DNA from: Chitinophaga pinensis
GTDB taxonomy: Bacteria; Bacteroidota; Bacteroidia; Chitinophagales; Chitinophagaceae
DNA length: 34,296 nucleotides
Assembly: GCA_945872085.1 (NCBI GenBank)
Contig: CAMBYG010000001.1
Location: 1-34,296 of the forward strand
Direction of reading: 5' to 3'
Shown piece after piece: positions 28,715 through 34,296 of the stretch. The stretch's first letter is position 1. Every line of letters starts with the position of its first letter. A model generated the notes under the pieces. The model searched no databases, was not told the origin of the DNA, and saw nothing but the letters and a program-made list of their open reading frames with translations. The translations under genes and the position numbers were made by a program.

Positions 28715-29059
28715 TTAGTTAGTTTCTTTCTGAATGGTATCTTTTTCAATAACATATGCTGGTTGCAATAAAGGTTTTAGCCCCAATCTTGATGAACGCT
28801 GAATGATATTAGTCTCAATTAATTCGCCCATCCACTTAGATTTTGCATCCATATAATGCCAACGTAATTCTTTAATTTCTTGATTTAACTTATCAATTTT
28901 CTTTTGTCGATCTATCGCCAATTGAGAACTATATATATATAAACCGGATACTATTGCCAAAAAAATAATGAAAGGCATATTCTTTAGAAGCCCTTGATGA
29001 GAAACCTTTTCTATGAAAGATCTCCAATCTTGATTATTATTTTGTTCTGCCGAAGCCAT
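28715..29059 (-). CDS. ftsL: FtsL-like divisome protein
   Basis: A 114-residue bitopic protein placed between rsmH and ftsI, where FtsL sits in nearly all dcw clusters. It has a cytoplasmic N-terminus rich in Gln and Asn, one membrane span (about 28-46) and then a heptad-like coiled coil (about 50-80, QKKIDKLNQEIKELRWHYMD), the FtsL/DivIC layout. A short tail with SRLGLKPL resembles the conserved A..LGL..P motif of FtsL. Sequence similarity to characterised FtsL is low, so the call rests mainly on position and topology. Confidence 0.82.
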   Translation of the reverse strand: MASAEQNNNQDWRSFIEKVSHQGLLKNMPFIIFLAIVSGLYIYSSQLAIDRQKKIDKLNQEIKELRWHYMDAKSKWMGELIETNIIQRSSRLGLKPLLQPAYVIEKDTIQKETN

Positions 29060-29065
29060 ATCTTT

Positions 29066-29977
29066 TTATATTTTTTTTGCAATGCGCAACTTCGCACTTC
29101 TAGATCTACTATTTCTTTTTTGCTCTGCTTCACTTGGTTCTGTAGCTTTACCTACTAGCTTCATCAAAATAGCTTTGCGGGTGCCATAAATCGAATCCCG
29201 CTCTTCTTCCCAAAAACCACATTTCATAAACTGCTTTACAATTCTATCTTCTAATGAATGAAAAGTTATAACACTCAGTACACCCCCCGGCTTCAAACAA
29301 TCCACACACTGCTCCAAGAAGGTTCTTAACACCCCCATTTCATCATTCACTTCTATTCTTAACGCTTGAAAAACTTGTGCCAAATATTTGTGCGGATTTC
29401 CCATCACAACAGAAGAAATAAGCGTCTTGAAATTTTCTATAGTATGTAATTTTACTTTTACCCTTCCTTCAACTATTACTTTTGCTAATTGCTTTGAATT
29501 TCTAACTTCTCCATAGCGCTCAAACAACAAGTGCAATGCAGCTTCTGAATAGGTAGTAACGATATGCTCTGCAGTAAGAGTAGTGCGCTTATCCATCCTC
29601 ATATCCATTGGTCCATCAAAACGAATGGAGAACCCTCTTTCTGCAGTATCAAACTGAAATGAACTCACCCCCAAATCTGCTAAAATGCCATCTACAGCAT
29701 CCACTTGATGAAATTGTAAAAATCGCTTTAAGAACTTAAAATTGGCAGACACTGCAATAAATCGCTCATCTTCTATTTTATTTACCCATGCATCTTCGTC
29801 CTGATCAAAACTTATCAATTTGCCATTTTCGGATAACTGTGCCATTATTTCTCTACTATGTCCACCACCTCCAAAAGTTGCATCTACATATACGCCACCT
29901 TCTTTTATTTCCAGGGCAGCAACTGCTTCTTTCAACATCACGGTTTCATGATAAAACGCAGCATCTTGTTTTCCCAT
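29066..29977 (-). CDS. rsmH: 16S rRNA (cytosine1402-N4)-methyltransferase RsmH
   Basis: Methylates N4 of C1402 in the 16S rRNA P-site; formerly MraW. 303 residues, family-typical. The S-adenosylmethionine loop VDATFGGGGHSREI is at 31-44; further conserved blocks are GILADLGVSSFQFD, ERGFSIRFDGPMDMRM, ALRIEVNDE and VITFHSLEDRIVK. It follows mraZ by 2 bases and precedes the ftsL-like gene by 6. Confidence 0.97.
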   Translation of the reverse strand: MGKQDAAFYHETVMLKEAVAALEIKEGGVYVDATFGGGGHSREIMAQLSENGKLISFDQDEDAWVNKIEDERFIAVSANFKFLKRFLQFHQVDAVDGILADLGVSSFQFDTAERGFSIRFDGPMDMRMDKRTTLTAEHIVTTYSEAALHLLFERYGEVRNSKQLAKVIVEGRVKVKLHTIENFKTLISSVVMGNPHKYLAQVFQALRIEVNDEMGVLRTFLEQCVDCLKPGGVLSVITFHSLEDRIVKQFMKCGFWEEERDSIYGTRKAILMKLVGKATEPSEAEQKRNSRSRSAKLRIAKKI

Positions 29978-29979
29978 CG

Positions 29980-30465
29980 CTAAATATTTTCAAATGGATT
30001 GAAAAAATCAGCTCCGGCAACCGTTGCAGCCAAATCACTAAATCCAGCAGCATTTGCTTTGATATAATTATGATATGCTTCCTTATCCCACAATTCAATT
30101 TTGTTGCCCTGAGCAGAGAAGACCATATCTTTTTTAATGCCCGCAAATTCTTGTAAAGGTTTTGGCAATAAAAATCTGCCCGCAGCATCTAACTCCACAA
30201 TGGTAGCTCCATTAAGAAAAAGTCGCTTGAATTCTCTAACTTTCGGATTAAAATCATTGAGCTTATTTATTTGCTCCGATAATTTCGACCAACTCTCAAT
30301 CGTATAAACCGTTAAACAATTTTCAAAACCTCGATTTATGACAAAACGATCTTCTGCTCCTTCCGGCAATTGCTTTCGGAAACCAGCCGGTACTAAAAAG
30401 CGATTTTTAGCATCAATCGATACTTCATATTCGCCCAAAAACCCTATAGAATTATTTACTGTCAT
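29980..30465 (-). CDS. mraZ: Transcriptional regulator MraZ
   Basis: DNA-binding AbrB-fold protein, first gene of the dcw operon; in E. coli and Mollicutes MraZ binds 10-bp-spaced repeats upstream of its own gene and adjusts the operon's expression. Both halves carry the signature DxxxR: DAKNRFLVPAGFR and DAAGRFLLP. I chose the ATG at 30465 (MTVNNSIGFLGEYEV, 161 residues) over an in-frame ATG at 30495, because family members start just before the FLGEYE block and because the longer form would translate through the repeat array described at 30482-30515. Confidence 0.93.
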   Translation of the reverse strand: MTVNNSIGFLGEYEVSIDAKNRFLVPAGFRKQLPEGAEDRFVINRGFENCLTVYTIESWSKLSEQINKLNDFNPKVREFKRLFLNGATIVELDAAGRFLLPKPLQEFAGIKKDMVFSAQGNKIELWDKEAYHNYIKANAAGFSDLAATVAGADFFNPFENI

Positions 30466-30481
30466 ATTTCGATACAAAGAA

Positions 30482-30515
30482 ACACCAATTCCCACATTTT
30501 GACACTATTTTACAC
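30482..30515 (-). promoter_or_regulatory. Probable MraZ operator: four 10-bp-phased GTG[T/G] repeats
   Basis: On the minus strand, GTGT, GTGT, GTGG and GTGT occur at exactly 10-bp steps (plus-strand 30512-30515, 30502-30505, 30492-30495 and 30482-30485), ending 16 bases before the mraZ ATG. The third unit contains TGGGA, the E. coli MraZ core. Same helical face and location match known MraZ autoregulatory sites. Confidence 0.7.
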
Positions 30516-30551
30516 CTTGTATTTTTCCACAGTTTATAAATAAGTTAAAAG

Positions 30552-30566
30552 CCAATACTGTATTGG
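30552..30566. repeat. Perfect inverted repeat CCAATAC-T-GTATTGG
   Basis: Two 7-base arms around a single T, flanked by AAAA and TTTT that extend the symmetry past one G/T mismatch. It could be an operator or, as RNA in the mraZ leader, a small hairpin. Confidence 0.5.
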
Positions 30567-30735
30567 TTTTTATAAGACAAAATACCATCTGTGAATAAGC
30601 TCTTGGGGATTACTGTTTATAAGTGTTAATAACTCCTAATCGCCATTAGCGGCAAGCATTTCCATTAATAAGCTGGTAAAAATTTGCTCTAATTTGGCTT
30701 TTGCCCCAGCTATTACAAGCTTTTGCTAGAATTAA

Positions 30736-30763
30736 CAAATCTATGCTGAGGAATACGATGCAA
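30736..30763 (-). promoter_or_regulatory. Candidate distal promoter of the dcw operon
   Basis: On the minus strand TTG (30761-30763), 17 bases, then TAGATTTG (30736-30743): both elements of the TTG-N17-23-TAnnTTTG consensus described in Flavobacterium. It would give mraZ a leader of about 265 bases containing the inverted repeat and the phased repeats. No equally good promoter was seen nearer mraZ. Confidence 0.4.
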
Positions 30764-30768
30764 TTCAT

Positions 30769-30776
30769 TATTTTTG
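30769..30776 (+). promoter_or_regulatory. Putative -7 element of bamD (TATTTTTG)
   Basis: Exact TAnnTTTG match 10 bases before the bamD ATG, which would give an almost leaderless mRNA. No TTG at 17-23 bp upstream. It lies just beyond the oppositely directed dcw promoter candidate. Confidence 0.35.
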
Positions 30777-30786
30777 TTCACTTATT

Positions 30787-31602
30787 ATGCAAAAGCTACT
30801 TAGATTTTTCTTATCCATATGCTCTATGTCCCTTATTTTCAGCGCTTGTAGCAGTTACGAGGCCGTTTTGAAAAGTAAGGATATCAATTTTAAACTAACA
30901 AAGGCAAACGAATACTATGAGAAGAAAGATTACCAAAAGGCTAATGAGCTCTATGGTATGATTGCTCCTATTTTAAAAGGGACAAAGAGTTTTGAAGCCG
31001 TATATTTAAAATATGCTAATAGTTATTATAATCTTAAAGATTACTTAAGCGCTTCCTTGCATTATAAAAATTATGTAGAGGTCTTTCCTACATCAAAAGA
31101 AACAGAAAATGCAGAATATATGCATGCCTTATGTTTGTTTAAACTCGCTCCTAAAGCATCATTAGAGCAAACCAACACCCTTAAAGCACTAGATGCTTTA
31201 CAGTCGTTTGTAGATACACATCCTACATCTACACGCAATGCGGAAGCCAATAAATTAATAGCCAGTTCTATTAAAAAACTAGAGCAAAAAGAGGCCGATG
31301 CTGCACAACTTTATTTTAAAATAGGACAATACAAAGCGGCAAGTGTTTCCTTTAAAAGTGTACTTAGAAATTACCCAGAATCAGAAAAATCTGATTATTA
31401 CCAATATTTTATTATAAAAAGTTTGTACCTTTACGCCCATTCTTCAATTGAAACGAAGCAAAAGGAACGTTATTCAAATGTATTAACAGCATTTGAAGAA
31501 TTGCAAAACGAACATCCAAATTCTACTTTCATTAAGGATGCTGAAAAGTATAAAAATTTATCAATTAATTTTTTAAAAACTATTGACAATGAGCTTAAAT
31601 AA
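30787..31602 (+). CDS. bamD: Outer membrane assembly lipoprotein BamD
   Basis: Essential lipoprotein of the BAM complex that inserts beta-barrel proteins into the outer membrane. Signal peptide with lipobox FSAC (Cys21), followed by TPR-like helical repeats: YYEKKDYQKANELYG, YYNLKDYLSASLHYKNYVEVFP, ALQSFVDTHP and FKIGQYKAASVSFKSVLRNYP, the YfiO/BamD repeat pattern. 271 residues is the normal Bacteroidota length. Its 3' end overlaps the omega-subunit gene by 14 bases, implying coupled translation, an arrangement I believe is common in this phylum. Confidence 0.93.
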   Translation: MQKLLRFFLSICSMSLIFSACSSYEAVLKSKDINFKLTKANEYYEKKDYQKANELYGMIAPILKGTKSFEAVYLKYANSYYNLKDYLSASLHYKNYVEVFPTSKETENAEYMHALCLFKLAPKASLEQTNTLKALDALQSFVDTHPTSTRNAEANKLIASSIKKLEQKEADAAQLYFKIGQYKAASVSFKSVLRNYPESEKSDYYQYFIIKSLYLYAHSSIETKQKERYSNVLTAFEELQNEHPNSTFIKDAEKYKNLSINFLKTIDNELK

Positions 31603-31909
31603 AAGAGCAATGGCCGCTGTAAATCCTTTAATAGAAACACGTGACGTGGTAGCTATGAAAGAAAAAACTGGTAATTTATATGAGTCAATTGCAATCGTAT
31701 CTAAACGTGCAAATCAAATTGCTGTAGCTATGAAAGAAGATTTGCATAAAAAATTAGATGAATTTAGCAGTCACACCGACAACTTAGAAGAAATTCATGA
31801 AAATAAAGAACAGATTGAAATCTCTAAAATGTACGAACGCATGGCTAATGCGCCTTTGCAAGCACTAACAGAGTTTAATGATGATAAAATTTATTACAGA
31901 AAAAAATAA
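31589..31909 (+). CDS. rpoZ: RNA polymerase omega subunit (Rpb6-like, Bacteroidota type)
   Basis: A 106-residue cytoplasmic protein resembling the omega/Rpb6 family, which helps fold and assemble the beta' subunit. Recognisable part: TGNLYESIAIVSKRANQIA (about 28-46), corresponding to the omega motif (RFxLVxxAAxRARQL), then a variable acidic helix and a proline-bearing C-terminus. I chose ATG at 31589 (MSLNKRAMAAVNP) rather than an in-frame TTG at 31583. It overlaps bamD by 14 bases and ends in a strong terminator. Confidence 0.82.
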   Translation: MSLNKRAMAAVNPLIETRDVVAMKEKTGNLYESIAIVSKRANQIAVAMKEDLHKKLDEFSSHTDNLEEIHENKEQIEISKMYERMANAPLQALTEFNDDKIYYRKK

Positions 31910-31928
31910 GCAAGCATAAATTTTTAAT

Positions 31929-31957
31929 AAAGAGCTACCCATTCGGTAGCTCTTTTT
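31929..31957 (+). terminator. Terminator after the bamD-rpoZ operon
   Basis: An 11-bp inverted repeat (AAAGAGCTACC / GGTAGCTCTTT) with a 5-base loop and a T-tract, 20 bases after the omega-subunit stop and only 12 bases before the next ATG. Confidence 0.85.
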
Positions 31958-31968
31958 ATTCCATTACG

Positions 31969-32661
31969 ATGTACCAACATTTATTTTTTGACTTAGACCA
32001 TACCCTTTGGGATTTTGAAAAAAATTCAGAAGCAACGATGTTCCGTATTTATGAAGATTTTAAATTAGCGGAATTGGGCATTCCTAATTTTGAATCTTAT
32101 TTTAAAAATTACTGCATACACAACGACATCCTTTGGGAGCGGTATAGAAATGGGTTTATTAAACGGACAGAATTGAGATGGAAACGCATGTGGTTGACCT
32201 TATTAGATTTTGACATAAAAGACCAAGCCTTATCTTTAAAAATAAGTGATGCTTACTTAGATATTTTACCTACCAATACGCATTTAATGCCCGGTGCATT
32301 AGAACTATTAGAACACTGCAAGGGCCGTTATAATATGCACCTTATTACCAATGGATTTGAAACTACACAACAAATGAAACTTAGCTATAGTGGCATAGAT
32401 CATTATTTTGAAGCCTTAATAACTTCAGAAAAGAGTTTTAGTATGAAACCCAAAAGAGAAATTTTTGATTTTGCCCTGCAATCAACTGGAGCTGTTATAC
32501 ATCAAAGCATTATGATTGGAGATGCATTAGCTATAGATGTTTTAGGCGCTAAAAATATAGGTATGGATCAGGTATATTATAACCCCTATAAAATTCCTCA
32601 TACAGAACAACCAACCTACGAGGTGGCTCATTTAGCTGAATTGAAAAGTATTTTTATTTAA
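31969..32661 (+). CDS. HAD-family phosphatase, YjjG-like pyrimidine 5'-nucleotidase
   Basis: A 230-residue haloacid-dehalogenase-fold hydrolase. Motif I FFDLDHTLWDF gives nucleophile Asp8 and acid/base Asp10; motif II LITNGFE; motif III Lys in KPKREIF; motif IV IGDALAIDVLGAKNIGM. The DLDHTLWDFE motif and overall layout match the YjjG group, which dephosphorylates noncanonical and deoxy pyrimidine monophosphates (house-cleaning). It starts just past the omega-gene terminator, so it either has an unseen promoter or depends on readthrough. Its last 8 bases overlap the end of the convergent DUF721 gene. Confidence 0.88.
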   Translation: MYQHLFFDLDHTLWDFEKNSEATMFRIYEDFKLAELGIPNFESYFKNYCIHNDILWERYRNGFIKRTELRWKRMWLTLLDFDIKDQALSLKISDAYLDILPTNTHLMPGALELLEHCKGRYNMHLITNGFETTQQMKLSYSGIDHYFEALITSEKSFSMKPKREIFDFALQSTGAVIHQSIMIGDALAIDVLGAKNIGMDQVYYNPYKIPHTEQPTYEVAHLAELKSIFI

Positions 32662-32935
32662 TTTGTATATCATTAATAATCATTTCTTTAAAATGATTAT
32701 TAATGGTTTTTATCAATTCCTCTTTAGAATATAATAATTCTTGCTTCAAAGCAGCTACATCGGTATAAATAATCAATGTTTTTTCTACCAACAATACGTT
32801 ACGGGTATATTTTGCTATCATATCACCAACTATTATAGCCCACTCTTCCTTAAGACGTAATTCAAAAATTACGGGCTTCCAGTTAGATCGTTCCATCAAT
32901 AAGTTGAGCGCTTCTCCTATTGAATATGTTCCCAT
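32654..32935 (-). CDS. DUF721 protein (DciA-like)
   Basis: A 93-residue basic protein with the DUF721 pattern: an N-terminal helix MGTYSIGEALNLLMERSNWKP, then WAIIVGDMIAKYTRNVLLVEKTLIIYTDVAALKQELLYSKEELI, equivalent to the W..vvG..ia.ht.p..l..g.L.V.v.s..w..eL motif. DciA, the ancestral loader of the replicative helicase DnaB, belongs to this family, so a role in replication start is a reasonable inference but unproven here. I start it at 32935; an upstream in-frame extension to 33022 would add an unrelated Ile/Phe-rich segment and run into the rpsO promoter. A one-mismatch -7 element (TATTTTTA) lies just upstream. Converges with the HAD gene and diverges from rpsO. Confidence 0.85.
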   Translation of the reverse strand: MGTYSIGEALNLLMERSNWKPVIFELRLKEEWAIIVGDMIAKYTRNVLLVEKTLIIYTDVAALKQELLYSKEELIKTINNHFKEMIINDIQIK

Positions 32936-32991
32936 GATATAAAAATAGATAAAAACAGGGGTAAACCTAAAAAAAATATTAATAATATGGA

Positions 32992-33019
32992 TTGAAATGC
33001 TAAAAAATCTGTATCTTTG
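32992..33019 (+). promoter_or_regulatory. Promoter of rpsO (TTG-N17-TATCTTTG)
   Basis: TTG at 32992-32994, a 17-base spacer, and TATCTTTG at 33012-33019, which is an exact TAnnTTTG. Both elements of the Bacteroidota housekeeping promoter are present, 30 bases before the rpsO ATG. The best promoter in the window. Confidence 0.7.
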
Positions 33020-33049
33020 CAAACTGAATTAAAATCAAAATTGTCGCAC

Positions 33050-33322
33050 ATGTCTCATGTATCTGCTGAAAAGAAAGCTAACATTTTTAAAACCTTTGGT
33101 GGTGTAGAAACCAATACCGGTTCAATCGAAGGTCAAATTGCATTATTAACGGAGCGCATCAACCATATCTCTGCTCATTTAAAAATGAATAAAAAAGATT
33201 TCTCTACTCAAAGAGGTCTTATGAAATCGGTTGGTCGTCGTAAACGATTATTACAATACCTAAATCGTACGAACCTAGAAAGCTATCGTGCTTTAATTGA
33301 AAAATTAGGTTTACGTAAATAA
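33050..33322 (+). CDS. rpsO: 30S ribosomal protein S15
   Basis: A 90-residue primary-binding protein of the 30S platform. Clear family sequence: NTGSIEGQIALLTERINHISAHLKMNKKDFSTQRGLMKSVGRRKRLLQYL. The start MSHVSAEKKANIF gives the usual length; an in-frame TTG at 33017 lies inside the promoter element and is rejected. pnp follows, the conserved rpsO-pnp order seen in many bacteria, with a strong terminator-like hairpin between. Confidence 0.97.
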   Translation: MSHVSAEKKANIFKTFGGVETNTGSIEGQIALLTERINHISAHLKMNKKDFSTQRGLMKSVGRRKRLLQYLNRTNLESYRALIEKLGLRK

Positions 33323-33336
33323 TAACTGAATTTAAT

Positions 33337-33375
33337 AACTATTCCCAACTTATTAGGTTGGGAATAGTTTTTTTT
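33337..33375 (+). terminator. Terminator between rpsO and pnp
   Basis: A 13-bp perfect stem (AACTATTCCCAAC / GTTGGGAATAGTT) with a 7-base loop and eight consecutive T. It should end most rpsO transcripts, so pnp needs readthrough or its own promoter; only a weak TAATTTAT lies between. Confidence 0.88.
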
Positions 33376-33397
33376 AATAAATAATAATTTATAATAT

Positions 33398-34296
33398 ATG
33401 TCATTAAATGCTACTACTGTCAAAATCCAAATGGAAGATGGCAAAGAGATATTAATAAGCACGGGCAAATTAGCTCGTCAGGCGGATGGTGCAGTTACTG
33501 TTCAATGTGGTAATTGTATTTTATTAGCTACGGTATGTGCTAGTAAAGAACCAAAACCAGGCCAATCTTTTTTCCCATTATCAGTAGACTATCAAGAAAA
33601 GATGGCATCGGCTGGTAAAATTCCAGGATCTTTCTTTAAAAGAGAAGGCCGTATCAATGATTACGAAATTTTAATCTCTCGTCTAGTAGATAGAGCACTT
33701 CGCCCATTATTTCCTGAAGATTATTTATGTGATGTCCAAATTCAAATAACTTTAATCTCTTCTGATCCTGAAGTAATGCCTGATGCTTTAGCTTGTTTAG
33801 CAGCATCTGCAGCATTAGCAGTTTCTAACATACCTATTCAAGAAATCATTTCTGAAGTGCGTATTGCTAGAATTAATGGACAGTATGCAATCAATCCTAC
33901 AAGAACAGAACTTGCTACTGCAGATATGGACTTCATTATTGGTGCTACTAGCAACAATATTATGATGGTGGAAGGGGAAGCTAAAGAATGTTTAGAAGCT
34001 GATGTTATTACCGCTATTGAATTAGCACACAAAGCGATTAAAATCCAAGTAAAAGCACAAGAAGACTTAAGAAAACAATTAGCTATTACACCTCGCACGT
34101 ATACTAAAGGTATTAGTGATGAGAACTTAGAAAATATGGTGAATGTATTTGCAGCAGATAAAATGTTACAAATTGCACGCAGCAGATCTACAAAAGCAGA
34201 TCGTTCAGATGCTTTCAAAGCGTTGGAAACGGAATTAGTAGCACATTTAGGGGAAGCTATTACCGATGAAAATAAATCATTAGTTAAAACATACTT
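33398..34296 (+). CDS. pnp: Polynucleotide phosphorylase (3' end outside window)
   Basis: 3'-5' phosphorolytic exoribonuclease of RNA decay. The first 299 codons are present and open to the window edge. Starts MSLNATTVKIQMEDGKEILI; conserved first RNase PH domain with FFPLSVDYQEKMASAGKIPG, SFFKREGR, LISRLVDRALRPLFP and MMVEGEAKE, continuing into the alpha-helical domain (KAIKIQVKAQEDLRKQL). The second RNase PH, KH and S1 domains (about 400 more residues) lie beyond the window. Confidence 0.97.
   Translation, partial: MSLNATTVKIQMEDGKEILISTGKLARQADGAVTVQCGNCILLATVCASKEPKPGQSFFPLSVDYQEKMASAGKIPGSFFKREGRINDYEILISRLVDRALRPLFPEDYLCDVQIQITLISSDPEVMPDALACLAASAALAVSNIPIQEIISEVRIARINGQYAINPTRTELATADMDFIIGATSNNIMMVEGEAKECLEADVITAIELAHKAIKIQVKAQEDLRKQLAITPRTYTKGISDENLENMVNVFAADKMLQIARSRSTKADRSDAFKALETELVAHLGEAITDENKSLVKTY

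Larger units (their letters stand above)
30466..30786. other. Divergent mraZ-bamD intergenic region
   Basis: About 320 bases without a supported gene. In order: phased GTG[T/G] repeats next to mraZ (30482-30515); TTTTCCACA (30523-30531); a perfect inverted repeat (30552-30566); TGTGAATAA (30590-30598), TGTTTATAA (30614-30622) and TGTTAATAA (30624-30632), which on the minus strand match or nearly match the DnaA box TTATNCACA; then divergent promoter candidates near 30736-30776. I saw no small RNA or ORF I could support. Confidence 0.7.

Noticed and set aside
30466-30495. Longer mraZ start adding MGIGVSLYRN
   Set aside because: These codons coincide with the phased operator repeats, and MraZ proteins begin close to the FLGEYE block.
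32936-33022. Upstream extension of the DUF721 gene
   Set aside because: The extra 29 residues are Ile/Phe-rich, unlike the family, and overlap the rpsO promoter; the ATG at 32935 fits the family start.
33017-33049. Upstream TTG start of rpsO
   Set aside because: The TTG is part of the TATCTTTG promoter element; S15 begins at the ATG at 33050 with normal length.
1-34296. Mobile elements, CRISPR arrays, tRNA/rRNA genes, toxin-antitoxin or defence systems
   Set aside because: I looked for regularly spaced repeats, transposase or integrase motifs, cloverleaf-like segments and small paired genes on both strands and saw none that could be supported.

Overview
The window is AT-rich chromosomal DNA from a member of the Bacteroidota, most likely a Chitinophagales/Chitinophagaceae-type organism. 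The lineage call is an inference. It rests on the gene order of the division/cell-wall cluster, TAnnTTTG (-7) promoter elements in front of several units, a large extracytoplasmic insertion in MraY, a PASTA domain on the division transpeptidase, a Bacteroidota-type omega (Rpb6-like) subunit, and weak use of Shine-Dalgarno sequences. No tRNA, rRNA, CRISPR array, insertion sequence, integrase or phage gene was seen. Nearly everything is core genome.

Layout. Positions 1-5.1 kb (+): the C-terminal ~95% of secA (its start lies outside the window), a small membrane protein of the DUF6580 type, and an acyl-CoA dehydrogenase. 5.2-6.0 kb (-): one isolated lipoprotein of unknown function. 6.1-9.1 kb (+): a DEAD-box RNA helicase with a Gly/Arg-rich tail, an RlpA-like secreted protein and a SET-domain protein. 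9.2-12.0 kb (+): uvrA. 12.0-14.4 kb (-): a duplicated-ATPase ABC protein paired with AMP nucleosidase.

14.5-30.5 kb (-) is a complete-looking dcw operon of 13 tightly packed genes, read right to left: mraZ, rsmH, ftsL-like, ftsI, murE, mraY, murD, ftsW, murG, murC, ftsQ, ftsA, ftsZ. It ends in a strong terminator after ftsZ. The genes supply lipid-linked peptidoglycan precursor (MurE, MraY, MurD, MurG, MurC), septal synthesis (FtsW/FtsI with FtsQ/FtsL) and the Z-ring (FtsZ/FtsA). murF, murB and ddl are not in the cluster.

30.8-34.3 kb: bamD overlapping an omega-subunit gene (+), a YjjG-like HAD phosphatase (+), a DUF721/DciA-like gene (-), rpsO (+) and the start of pnp (+), which runs off the end.

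The most interesting non-coding stretch is the ~320-base divergent region between mraZ and bamD. It holds four GTG[T/G] units spaced exactly 10 bp apart just upstream of mraZ (a probable MraZ operator), a perfect 7-bp inverted repeat, several DnaA-box-like 9-mers, and divergent promoter candidates. I found no clear sign of a wholly new defence or mobile system. The strongest leads are regulatory (the mraZ operator/leader and uvrA promoter palindromes) and protein-architectural (RlpA active-site substitutions, Lys-rich periplasmic tails, the MraY insertion).
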